Shown here piece after piece: positions 52,301-59,281 of a stretch of 64,000 bases of DNA (positions are counted from its first letter, which is position 1; the number at the start of each line of letters is the position of its first letter). The notes beneath the pieces were generated by a model that saw only the letters and a program-made list of their open reading frames with translations, was not told where the DNA came from and did no database searches. Both the position numbers and the translations under genes were made by a program. Source of the DNA: an uncultured Oscillospiraceae bacterium (GTDB lineage Bacteria > Bacillota > Clostridia > Oscillospirales > Acutalibacteraceae); assembly GCA_900544715.1 (NCBI GenBank), contig UQWL01000001.1:186001-250000 (forward strand). Reading direction: 5' to 3'.

Positions 52301-52788
52301 CCTGCACGCAGAATGCGGAATTCCTGGCAGTGCAGGATGTTTACCTGACGGATACGGCTGGCCGCGCGGATGTTGTGCTGCCTGGGAGCATTTTTGCGGA
52401 AACCGACGGCACCTATCTTTCCGCCCAGCGAAAGCTTGGCGTGGTGCGCAAAGCGTTCCGGCCGCTGTGTGGGTTTGAGGGCTGGCAGATGATTCAGGCG
52501 CTGGCGAACGACTGCATGGAGAGCCGCGGGATGGATTATGAGAGCCCGGCGGAGATCTTTGCCGATATCTGTGCCCATGTGGAAGGCTTCCGCGGGGCGG
52601 ACCGCTGCGCGGGCTGCGGGAAGCATCCGGCTTTCTGGCCCGCGGGGCAGAGCCCGGTGCTCACGCCTGTTGCAGATGAGGCGGTAGATGCATCGCGGTG
52701 GGAGAATGCGCCGCTAGGCGCTACCCAGGGATGTGCCAATGTGTTGGGGCAAAAGTTTACCATCAAGCGGAATTCTACGCGGCAATGA
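49312..52788 (+). CDS. Fusion of ferredoxin, GltD-like flavoprotein and NuoG/formate dehydrogenase-like domains
   Basis: 1158 residues. In order: NuoG-type [2Fe-2S] domain (CHDARVEAYGACGLCVVEVEG); GltD/NfnL-like glutamate-synthase small-subunit module with cysteine-rich entry (KAPCSLNCPAGTDC, GRICPHPCEQACRR) and two dinucleotide sites (IVGGGPAGLTAA near 197, VVGGGNTAMDA near 327); two [4Fe-4S] sites (CILCGLCVRVCDEAM near 613, CISCGQCVAVCPTG near 656); then CSFCSMGCPVDL opening a molybdopterin-oxidoreductase fold to the end. The place where formate dehydrogenases carry catalytic Sec/Cys reads LCSFGLMESG, so catalysis by Mo is doubtful. With the NuoE- and NuoF-like genes it may form an NAD(P)/ferredoxin electron-bifurcating complex. 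Confidence 0.88.
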   Translation: MKIRVNIDGYEIEAQEGATILQIARENGIEIPTLCHDARVEAYGACGLCVVEVEGSPKLARACATKAADGMVIHTQGERAKQARKVALELLLSDHEGDCKAPCSLNCPAGTDCQGYVGLIANGQYREAVKLIKEKVPLPASIGRICPHPCEQACRRKLVEDPIAIAHLKSFAADLDLRSWEPYRPECAPDTHKKISIVGGGPAGLTAAYFLRTMGHSVTVYDAMPKMGGMLRYGIPQYRLPKEVLDQEIAAIAKLGVTMFNNAKVGDGLTLDGLQESSDAVLVAIGAWTSSSMRVPGESLNGVMGGIDFLRHVALNEPSGIGERVAVVGGGNTAMDACRTAVRMGAKEVYIIYRRTRDEMPADALEIAQAEEEGVTFKFLTNPVEILGAGGSVRGVRLQQMALGEPDASGRRRPVPVEGAFEDLPLDTVIMAIGQWTNPEGFEALELTKRGTIAADESTFATSLNGVFAVGDATNRGADIAIAAIGEAGKAAKVIDSFLKGAAVPYRKPYVVERTVTPEMLAEREKKARVQMPHLSPEERKTNFKEIDLGYTQELAKREASRCLECGCHDSFECKLLHYANEYEVAPARFDGEKHSRPQEQTHPFIERNADKCILCGLCVRVCDEAMGRTALGLVSRGFDTVVAPEFGRKLEKTDCISCGQCVAVCPTGALRELQPVAKSVPVAEKSTLTTCSFCSMGCPVDLRTRGDMITRALPVGESGMLCAGGRFGFGAAQEEGRLRMPMLRENGALVQVPFNEAVGCVSERMADIISRYGNDAVAVTVSERSTCEEAFLAKRYAAEALGTENLCSFGLMESGVEEVLGVDASFNTLEELNGTDVILLIGATPALSTTMAGVRIRKAVKQGAKLMLVGPNRTWFDDFAQWHFQTDETAFLTAMLEALQNPEATGEAAQAAAIYRGAKKAMIVYHDAQVSRQAAVLAASLAKKSGHIGHARDGLIVLKPGANSQGLSLLGVKPASQIDWTTIKAVISFGEMLPEACTQNAEFLAVQDVYLTDTAGRADVVLPGSIFAETDGTYLSAQRKLGVVRKAFRPLCGFEGWQMIQALANDCMESRGMDYESPAEIFADICAHVEGFRGADRCAGCGKHPAFWPAGQSPVLTPVADEAVDASRWENAPLGATQGCANVLGQKFTIKRNSTRQ

Positions 52789-52814
52789 TAGATGAAAAAT
52801 AGAATATGGCGTAT

Positions 52815-53110
52815 CGGTTCCGCCCCTGCCGGATAGCGGTGGGGGTGGATGAAAAGGGAACACGGTGTGAATCCGTGACAGCCCCCGCTACTGTGTGAAG
52901 GACAAATTCCCCCCACCGGCTGAAAAGCCGGAGAAACGTTGCTTTGTATCCGCAAGGATCAAAAAATGCAGGCCGCAATGCAAGGCCTGCAAGCGTTTTT
53001 GGGGGATCTGCGGCTCACTTTATGTTTGCCGCAGATCCCCTGGCCACTGGACAACCTCTCTGGGAAGGCATGGGGAAGGCGGATGATTTCGAGCCAGGAA
53101 ACCTGCCGTG
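52815..53110 (+). ncRNA. Cobalamin riboswitch
   Basis: The conserved core is readable: GGTGGATGAAAAGGGAA, then GGTGTGAATCCGTGACAGCCCCCGCTACTGTG (split here: core positions 52844-52895), and the B12 box GCCAGGAAACCTGCC at 53092-53106. A large optional arm is inserted between, with hairpins GCAGGCC/GGCCTGC (52968-52989) and GGGGATCTGCGGC/GCCGCAGATCCCC (53012-53040). A terminator follows at 53244. It should switch off the downstream genes when adenosylcobalamin is plentiful. Confidence 0.96.
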
Positions 53111-53243
53111 CGCGGGGGGAAGCGCTGCTGAAAGCGCAGTGCTTCCCCAGAAACATATCATTCCTTTCGGCGGGAGAGGAAGTATGCGGCGGTGAAGCGC
53201 GGGAGAAGTTTTTTCTCCTTTCCGGGCTTTATCCCTATACTTT

Positions 53244-53268
53244 GCGGGCCCGAAAGGGGCCCGCTTTT
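53244..53268 (+). terminator. Riboswitch-controlled terminator
   Basis: GCGGGCCC (53244-53251) pairs with GGGCCCGC (53257-53264), followed by TTTTCC; it is placed between the B12 box and the first gene. A second hairpin (53115-53149) lies between the B12 box and this terminator. Confidence 0.85.
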
Positions 53269-53309
53269 CCTTTATCTGTAATAAAAAAGATTTGAAGGAG
53301 TTGGATGAC

Positions 53310-54494
53310 ATGCAAAAGAGATGGAAGCCCATTCTATCCTTGCTCCTCGCGCTGTGTATCACCGTTGGCGCGGCGGCGGGGGCAATGGCCGCCGGGCGGG
53401 AGAGCGTGGCAGATGGAGCAGCCGCTTGGCTGCTGAAAAACGTGGCCATAGATCCGGCGGATCAGGAGCCGGACAACATCGTGGACTGGGCGGCCTTTGC
53501 CCTTGCGCGGGGCGGTTACCAGGCCGATGGGGATTATTTGCAGTATATCGACGGAGTGGTGAGGGCAAATTTTTCTAAGCTTTATTTAAGCGACTATGCG
53601 CGCATCGCGCTGGCGGTTGCCGCGGCGGGAGGGGATGCCCGCAATGTGGGCGGGCACGATCTGATCGCAGCCATCGCCCAAACGGATTTCACGCAGGAGA
53701 TTTATACGGACGGCGTTTCTTTCGCGCTGCTTGCAATGGATTCCATGCGGTATGAGCTGCCGGAAACGGCGCGCCGCGCTGCGGTGGAGGCGCTTTGCAG
53801 CGCACAGCGGGAGGATGGCGGCTTTAATTATGCGCTTCGCGTCAATCCGGAGGATCCCTATTCGGTGGATGGAAGTGTGGATACGACGGGGCCGGTGCTC
53901 GCGGCGCTTGCGCCTTACCAGTCAGAGGAGAAAGCTGCTGCTGTGACTGGGCGTGCGCTCGCCTTCCTGAAGGCCAATCAAAATGCGGAGACGGCGGGTT
54001 TTGGATTTATGGGGAGCGACAGCGCAGAAACGATCTCGATGGCCATTGTAGGCCTGACCGCGCTGGGAATTGACCCCTGCGGGCCGGACTATGTAAAAAA
54101 CGGAAAAACCATGATTGATGCGCTGCTTACCTTCGTCAACCCGGATGGCGGTATGCGCGCATGGGACGGTAGTTCTAACAGCTTGACGACCTATCAATCG
54201 CTCAGTGCGCTGGAGGCTTATGCGCGCTTTGTAGAGAAGGGCACGGCGCTGTATGATTTTTCCGATCTGAAGCAGGAGCCCGAATCCTCTGAAACGGGAA
54301 GCACAGCAGAAACCACTGCATCGCCGGTTACCCAGCCCCAGACAAACAGTGTGCAGGAAAGCGGCACGGAAACTGCCGATCCGGAAAACCCCTCCACCGG
54401 CTCCGGTGTGGCAGTGGCGGGAATCGCTTCGCTGGCGCTTCTCTCTGTCTGCGCGCTGATGGTGAGCAGAAAGCGGATGAACGCAGATGGATAA
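53310..54494 (+). CDS. Exported alpha/alpha-barrel protein, transcobalamin alpha-domain-like
   Basis: 394 residues; GAAGGAG lies 9 nt before the ATG. Signal peptide (SLLLALCITVGAAAGAMA), then helical repeats of the terpene-cyclase/prenyltransferase superfamily: DWAAFALARGGYQADGDYLQYI, DYARIALAVAAAGGDARNVGG, CSAQREDGGFNYA, NPDGGMRAWDGSSNSLTTYQSLSALEA. Transcobalamin and intrinsic factor have this alpha6-alpha6 barrel as their first domain. A Ser/Thr-rich linker, a sortase-like NPSTG motif, a membrane helix and RKR tail follow, so it is surface anchored. It lies behind a B12 riboswitch and overlaps a DUF4430 gene by 8 nt, which supports a corrinoid-binding role; this is inferred. Confidence 0.8.
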   Translation: MQKRWKPILSLLLALCITVGAAAGAMAAGRESVADGAAAWLLKNVAIDPADQEPDNIVDWAAFALARGGYQADGDYLQYIDGVVRANFSKLYLSDYARIALAVAAAGGDARNVGGHDLIAAIAQTDFTQEIYTDGVSFALLAMDSMRYELPETARRAAVEALCSAQREDGGFNYALRVNPEDPYSVDGSVDTTGPVLAALAPYQSEEKAAAVTGRALAFLKANQNAETAGFGFMGSDSAETISMAIVGLTALGIDPCGPDYVKNGKTMIDALLTFVNPDGGMRAWDGSSNSLTTYQSLSALEAYARFVEKGTALYDFSDLKQEPESSETGSTAETTASPVTQPQTNSVQESGTETADPENPSTGSGVAVAGIASLALLSVCALMVSRKRMNADG

Positions 54495-55224
54495 GGTGGG
54501 AAACTGCCGGCGTTTTTTGGCGCTATGCATCACCCTGCTGCTCCTATTGTTGGCGGCGGGATGCGGTATCATGGAAGGGCCGGAAACGCAGGCGAGCACG
54601 CAGGCTGTTTCTGATTTTGGATATCAGGTCACATCGGAAGCGGATGCCAGGCCGACTGGCTCCGGTTCCTCCCTTTCCAGTGAAACCGCCAGGGAATCCG
54701 ATTCGCAAAGCGCTGTTACCACAAGCCAGAGCCTGGGAGGAGCGGCAACGCAGGCGGCGAAGCCCGCACCAACGGCTGCGGCGCCTGCCCCGGCAAGGCC
54801 GCCGGAAACTGCCGTCGTTTCACCCAAGCAGGCGACGGTAGCGCTTGCCGTCACCTGCCACAATGCTGTGGCGAACGGCATTCAGAACTGGCCTGGCTAC
54901 AGCGGAATCGTACCGGCCAACGGCGTGATTTATGAAAACAGCGCGGTCTCCATTGCAGAGGGTGAAACTGTGCTCGACGTGCTAAAAAAAGCGCTGAAAG
55001 AGCAGAAAATTCCGCTCAGTGAAAAGCACGGCTATGTCCGCTCCATCAACGGCCTGAGTGAAAAACTGCGGGGAGAACAGAGCTTTCCCCAAAGCGGATG
55101 GCTTTATCAGGTGAACGGCGTGTTCCCGAATATGGCCGCCAACCAATATAAGCTACAGGCGGGCGACCGGATGGAATGGGTTTATACCTGCAAGCCCGGA
55201 GATACGAAGCGTAATATGCAATAG
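54487..55224 (+). CDS. DUF4430 lipoprotein, transcobalamin beta-domain-like
   Basis: 245 residues. Signal peptide with lipobox LLAAGC, a Ser/Thr/Ala/Pro-rich linker to about residue 120, then DUF4430: VALAVTCHNAV, ETVLDVLKKALKEQKIPLS, GYVRSINGLSEKLRGEQSFPQSGWLYQVNGVFPNMAANQYKLQAGDRMEWVYTC. DUF4430 is the bacterial counterpart of the small C-terminal domain of transcobalamin and intrinsic factor that closes over cobalamin. The start overlaps the previous gene by 8 nt, so the two are made together under the B12 riboswitch. Confidence 0.85.
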   Translation: MDKVGNCRRFLALCITLLLLLLAAGCGIMEGPETQASTQAVSDFGYQVTSEADARPTGSGSSLSSETARESDSQSAVTTSQSLGGAATQAAKPAPTAAAPAPARPPETAVVSPKQATVALAVTCHNAVANGIQNWPGYSGIVPANGVIYENSAVSIAEGETVLDVLKKALKEQKIPLSEKHGYVRSINGLSEKLRGEQSFPQSGWLYQVNGVFPNMAANQYKLQAGDRMEWVYTCKPGDTKRNMQ

Positions 55225-55242
55225 CATAGGATACGATACCCT

Positions 55243-55288
55243 GCTGGGTGGAGCCGCTTTGAACGGAGCGGTTTCGCCCGGCATTTTT
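55243..55288 (+). terminator. Terminator of the cobalamin-regulated pair
   Basis: A 16-bp stem (55243-55258 with 55267-55282) with about four G-U pairs, then ATTTTTATT. Confidence 0.85.
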
Positions 55289-55361
55289 ATTCCCATGTGT
55301 GCCAATTGCATTTTTATCATAACCGTGCTACACTTGTTCTAAATCGCAAGGGGGTAACGTC

Positions 55362-56909
55362 ATGAGAATTTTAACCGCCGCGCAGATTCGCGCGGTTGAG
55401 GAGCAGGCCGTGGATACGGGGCTTGACTATCTGCGGTTGATGGAAAACGCGGGCTCCGCCTGTGCGCGCTTTGTTGCAGAAAAGGCGCAGATTACGCTGG
55501 AATCCAATACGGCTGCCACCGTTGTATGCGGAAAAGGCAAAAACGGCGGCGACGGCTTCGTGATTGCACGCAAGCTTTATGATAAGGGCGCTGAGGTCAG
55601 CGTTGTTCTCGCAGCGGGGCATCCGGCTGCTGCGGATGCGCTGGAGATGTACACGCGCATGACCGCGCTGCCCATTGAGGTCGTGAACTATGAAACGCAG
55701 CGCGATTTGGCGCTGGAAAAGCTCCGCACGGCGCAGGTGCTTGTGGATGCAGTGTTTGGAATCGGCTTTTACGGTGATCCGAATGCGCAGACCGCCCGGC
55801 TGTTTGAAGCGATGTCCGCTTCGCCCGCTCTGAAAATTGCTGTGGATCTGCCAAGCGGCGTCAACTGCGATGTCAGCCTTACGCCGGAGCACGCCTTTCA
55901 TGCCGACTGCACGGCGGCGATTTCCACGCTCAAACCGGCCCATGTGCTCTATCCGGCGGCTGCGTTGAGCGGGGAGGTGAGCGTGGTGCGTATCGGCATA
56001 CCGGAGAGCTGCTATGAGGATGAGGACGGCATGCTCTTCTCCATTGAAGGGGATACGGTGCGAGGCTGGTTTGCACCGCGCGATCCGGTTTCCAATAAGG
56101 GTGATTACGGCCATCTGCTGAACGTGTGCGGCAGCCACAGGATGCCGGGGGCTGCCGTGTTGGCGGCGAAAGGCGCGGTTGCCATGGGCGTGGGGCTGGT
56201 TACGGCCGCTTTCCCGGAGGGGGCGTATGCGGCGGTTGCGTCAAAGCTGACGGAGCCACTGCTGTTGCCACTTTATGCGAACCGTGAGGGATCGTTTGCG
56301 CAGGCGGCGTTGCCCGAACTGCGCGCGGCGCTGGGCAAAGCGAGCGCGGTGCTCATCGGATGCGGGCTCGGCGTGAATGGGGATACGGCATTTCTGGTGG
56401 AATCGCTTCTGGCGGAGGCCTCCTGCCCGGTCATCCTCGATGCGGACGGCATAAATATCGCCGCCGCGCATATAGATATGCTAAAGAACAGAAAGGCTCC
56501 GCTGATCCTCACGCCCCACCCGGGCGAGATGGCGCGGCTGTGCGGCTGCACGGCCGCGGAAATCCAAGCGGACCGCACGGGCGCGGCGCGCAGGTTCGCG
56601 CAGGAATATGGCGTTACGCTGGTGCTGAAAGGCGCGAACACCGTGATCGCCGGGGAAAACGCCGCCTCCCTCTTCGTCAACCGCACGGGCAATCCCGGCA
56701 TGGCGAAGGGCGGCAGTGGTGATTTGCTGGCGGGTATGCTGGCCTCCCTTGCGGCGCAGGGCTTGGAGCCGCTCAAAGCGGCCGCCGCAGCGGTTTATCT
56801 GCACGGATTGGCAGGAGATGCCGCTGCAAAGCATTATTCCATGTGCGGAATGACGCCTTCGCTGATGGCTGAAGAACTGGCCGTTTTGCTCAAACGGTTT
56901 GGCGGATAG
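55362..56909 (+). CDS. nnr: Bifunctional NAD(P)H-hydrate epimerase/dehydratase
   Basis: 515 residues. N-terminal YjeF epimerase domain (MRILTAAQIRAVEEQAVD, VVCGKGKNGGDGFVIARKL, VDAVFGIGFYGD) and C-terminal ADP/ATP-dependent dehydratase of the ribokinase fold (SHRMPGAAVLAAKGAVAMGVGLVTAAFP, LTPHPGEMARLCG, GNPGMAKGGSGDLLAGMLASLAAQG). It repairs hydrated NADH and NADPH. AAGGGGG precedes the ATG. In many Clostridia it sits with mazEF/alr genes; a mazF is found two genes later here. Confidence 0.96.
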   Translation: MRILTAAQIRAVEEQAVDTGLDYLRLMENAGSACARFVAEKAQITLESNTAATVVCGKGKNGGDGFVIARKLYDKGAEVSVVLAAGHPAAADALEMYTRMTALPIEVVNYETQRDLALEKLRTAQVLVDAVFGIGFYGDPNAQTARLFEAMSASPALKIAVDLPSGVNCDVSLTPEHAFHADCTAAISTLKPAHVLYPAAALSGEVSVVRIGIPESCYEDEDGMLFSIEGDTVRGWFAPRDPVSNKGDYGHLLNVCGSHRMPGAAVLAAKGAVAMGVGLVTAAFPEGAYAAVASKLTEPLLLPLYANREGSFAQAALPELRAALGKASAVLIGCGLGVNGDTAFLVESLLAEASCPVILDADGINIAAAHIDMLKNRKAPLILTPHPGEMARLCGCTAAEIQADRTGAARRFAQEYGVTLVLKGANTVIAGENAASLFVNRTGNPGMAKGGSGDLLAGMLASLAAQGLEPLKAAAAAVYLHGLAGDAAAKHYSMCGMTPSLMAEELAVLLKRFGG

Positions 56910-56935
56910 CCGCCTTTTGAAAGGATGGTTGCGTG

Positions 56936-57472
56936 ATGAAAAAGGCAAAATGGCTTTGCCTGCTGCTCGTATGCCTGCTCCTGCTGCCCGCATGCGGCGG
57001 CAAGGGCGAGGGTGGAGGAAATGGTCAGCCACCCGCCCTGCCTGCGGAATTTGAGGCGGATATGACGGCGGTGATCTCCGAGCAGACGATTAAAGCGCAT
57101 ATTGTCCGCCACGCGCTGCTCTCCTGTGAAATCCGGGTGACAGAGCCGAAAATGTTTAACGGCGTTACGATCATCTGGAATGGCGACACCTATCGCGTGG
57201 AATATCAATCGATGGCGTTCGATGTGGATCTGTCGCAATTTCCGCAATCCGCTTTGGGTGCGGCGGTGGTGAATTCCATTGAATCGCTCGCGCGTCTTGA
57301 ATCGCTCGAAATTTCGGAGAAGGACGGCCAGTGGCACTACAAGGGCGAGTCGAAATCCGGCGCGTTCGAGCTGGTGCAGGATGGGGAAACGGGCGCGCTG
57401 CTGTCTATCTCCGTCCCGGTGTGTAAACTGGAGGCGACGTTTACCAATTTCAAGGAGATCAAAGCGGATTAG
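56936..57472 (+). CDS. Small lipoprotein of unknown function
   Basis: 178 residues. Signal peptide with lipobox LLPAC, glycine-rich stretch, then a beta-rich domain (VISEQTIKAHIVRHALLSCEIRVTEPKMFNGVTIIWNGDTYRVEYQSMAFDVDLS). AAAGGATGG lies about 9 nt before the ATG at 56936, and the gene follows nnr after 26 nt, probably on the same transcript. No family recognised; the pattern resembles outer-surface lipoproteins that follow nnr/alr in Clostridia. Confidence 0.7.
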   Translation: MKKAKWLCLLLVCLLLLPACGGKGEGGGNGQPPALPAEFEADMTAVISEQTIKAHIVRHALLSCEIRVTEPKMFNGVTIIWNGDTYRVEYQSMAFDVDLSQFPQSALGAAVVNSIESLARLESLEISEKDGQWHYKGESKSGAFELVQDGETGALLSISVPVCKLEATFTNFKEIKAD

Positions 57473-57494
57473 CAGATCAAACGAATTTTGCGGA

Positions 57495-57538
57495 GGAGCC
57501 GTTGCAAAGTGCTGTGCATTTTGCAACGGCTCCTTTTT
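57495..57538 (+). terminator. Terminator after the small lipoprotein gene
   Basis: A 14-bp perfect stem (57495-57508 with 57520-57533), then five T residues. It separates nnr-lipoprotein from mazF. Confidence 0.93.
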
Positions 57539-57715
57539 CACAATTCCGGCTGGGTGGAATACACTGTATTGTATCGAATATACGCTGCACAAAATTTATA
57601 TGGAAAACCGGCGCTTGAATTTTTGCTCCCCGAAATTCAAATAAAATGTTTAACTGCGCCATGGCTGGTCAAAAATAGAAATGCAAAAACAAATTCCTTT
57701 GGAGAGTGATGAAAC

Positions 57716-58093
57716 GTGACAATCAAACGGGGAGATATCTATTACGCGGATTTAAGCCCTGTGGTAGGCTCCGAGCAGGGCGGCGTCCGTCCGGTGCTGA
57801 TCGTGCAAAATGATGTGGGCAATAAGTTCAGCCCAACGGTTATCGCCGCCGCCATCACCAGCCAGAAGTATAAAACCAATCTGCCTACGCACATTCAGGT
57901 GCATGCAAATGACTGCGGGCTTGCTAAGGATTCCATCGTTTTGCTGGAGCAGGTGCGCACGCTGGACAAACGCCGCCTGCGCGAGCGAATGGGCAACCTT
58001 GCACCCGATGATATGAACCGCATCAACCGCGCGCTGTCCGTCAGCTTTGGCCTTGGCCCGCGGGAGAGAGAAGACAAAGCCGGGAATACATAA
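57716..58093 (+). CDS. mazF: MazF/EndoA-type endoribonuclease toxin
   Basis: 125 residues from a GTG after GGAGAG. The PemK/MazF fold is complete: KRGDIYYADLSPVVGSEQGGVRPVLIVQND, with the catalytic arginine in GGVRPV and the threonine/serine in PTVIAAAITSQ, and DSIVLLEQVRTLDKRRL. It would cut mRNA at a short motif. The usual antitoxin ORF is missing: the 240 nt upstream hold a terminator and no good ORF. The antitoxin may be elsewhere in the genome. Confidence 0.94.
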   Translation: MTIKRGDIYYADLSPVVGSEQGGVRPVLIVQNDVGNKFSPTVIAAAITSQKYKTNLPTHIQVHANDCGLAKDSIVLLEQVRTLDKRRLRERMGNLAPDDMNRINRALSVSFGLGPREREDKAGNT

Positions 58094-58105
58094 ATTCCCG
58101 GCTTT
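58076..58105. terminator. Bidirectional terminator within convergent gene ends
   Basis: AAAGCCGGGAAT (58076-58087) pairs perfectly with 58094-58105. The 5' arm lies in the last codons of mazF and the 3' arm touches the stop of the S51 peptidase gene, so both genes share it. Confidence 0.8.
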
Positions 58106-58623
58106 CAACTTGTCGAGCCAGAGAAGCTTTGGAGGCCGGCATCTTTTACACAGGCGGCGAACGATTCGTTTGATCCCACCGTTCTCTGATGCGATGAAAT
58201 TTTTCTTTGGATCCGCTCTCCGTTTTTGAATACATAATAGGGTCGGGCACCGATCACTTCTATTTCTGCCCCGTTGATGCAAATCGTGTCTTCCTCCGGC
58301 AGCGCAAGGATGGCTCTTTGCTTTGAGAGGGCCAGAAGATACTCTGTGCTCTGCCGATCCTTTTCCACCGAACGGTTTGTATAGTGGCATAGGAGGGAGA
58401 GGCCGTTTAGCACATCGAAGCCCGCGGTATCCGTCAAATCAGCGTCATTGTTGTCGTCGCATGCGCAGCTATCAATATCCGCGCCGAAAAGGATCGCGCC
58501 CGCGCTGCCGCCGAATACAACGCCGTCGTGACGGATATAATCGGCAATTTTCTCAAAGCAGCCGCTTGCTTTCAATCCGGCTAACAGCCGGTAGGTGTTT
58601 CCACCACATAGAAAAATTCGCAT
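58105..58623 (-). CDS. Short peptidase S51 (dipeptidase E-like) protein
   Basis: 172 residues; AGGAGG lies before the ATG at 58623. Typical S51 blocks are present: LCGGNTYRLLAGLKASG at the very start, VVFGGSAGAILFGADI with the nucleophile serine, and ILALPEEDTICINGAEIEVIG. Peptidase E-type enzymes are about 230 residues and have ~60 residues (first strand/helix units) before GGNT, so this one lacks its N-terminus. Since the ribosome site is good, it may be a real short form or an N-terminally deleted relic. Confidence 0.75.
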   Translation of the reverse strand: MRIFLCGGNTYRLLAGLKASGCFEKIADYIRHDGVVFGGSAGAILFGADIDSCACDDNNDADLTDTAGFDVLNGLSLLCHYTNRSVEKDRQSTEYLLALSKQRAILALPEEDTICINGAEIEVIGARPYYVFKNGERIQRKISSHQRTVGSNESFAACVKDAGLQSFSGSTS

Positions 58624-58675
58624 TTCTGCTGTGCCTCCTGATTTTCAGTGTTTGCCGCACAGTCATAAAACGGGC

Positions 58676-59233
58676 TCACAGCTGATGAAGCATCAGCAAC
58701 TCATCCCGGTAGGTGCCGTCTCGCATTTTGAACCCATGTGGCCTGCGGCCGTATTCCCGGAAGCCGTATTTCTGATAAAGGGATACGGCTTTTGCGTTTT
58801 CCGCAAGCACCTCTAGTTCAATTTGTTCGTATTTGGCTCGGCGGGCGCATTCTAATACCCGAGGGATCAGGAGACTGGCGATTCCCTGATTCCAATAGTC
58901 CTGGAGGACGCTGATGCCGAAGCCGCCCCGGTGCCGGTATCGTTCGTGTGTTTCGGATATGGGCTGAACGCTCGCCATCGCCAACAGTTTTCCATCCGCA
59001 AACGCACCGAGCATCACGCCCTTCTCGCTTTCTTCCTGCCTTTGAAGAAAGATGCATTCTCCCTCCAGCGTCATCCTGATTTCGTCAGGATACCGGGATA
59101 AATTGTCGCTTTCTCCGCAGACGCGAACCCGATGTGCAAGCGCCTGTTCCGCATCTGCGGCGCATAAACTGCGCGTGATAATGACAGACCCGTTTTTCAA
59201 GGTATGTTCAGATGGATTGCATTTCATCGTCAT
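58676..59233 (-). CDS. GNAT-family N-acetyltransferase
   Basis: 185 residues. GNAT core: GAFADGKLLAMASVQPISETHERYRHRGGFGISVLQDYWNQGIASLLIPRVLECAR (beta strands and the acetyl-CoA loop Q/N-Q-G-I-A) and ENAKAVSLYQKYGFREYGRRPHGFKMRDGTYRDELLMLHQL at the end. This layout matches ribosomal-protein/spermidine-like acetyltransferases. GGAGG precedes the ATG at 59233; a second ATG at 59227 is equally possible. It probably belongs to the rsuA-like gene's transcript. Confidence 0.88.
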   Translation of the reverse strand: MTMKCNPSEHTLKNGSVIITRSLCAADAEQALAHRVRVCGESDNLSRYPDEIRMTLEGECIFLQRQEESEKGVMLGAFADGKLLAMASVQPISETHERYRHRGGFGISVLQDYWNQGIASLLIPRVLECARRAKYEQIELEVLAENAKAVSLYQKYGFREYGRRPHGFKMRDGTYRDELLMLHQL

Positions 59234-59281
59234 GGGCCTCCTTTCACTTGTGTCGGATACGTTTTGAATGCCGGTCCGGAT

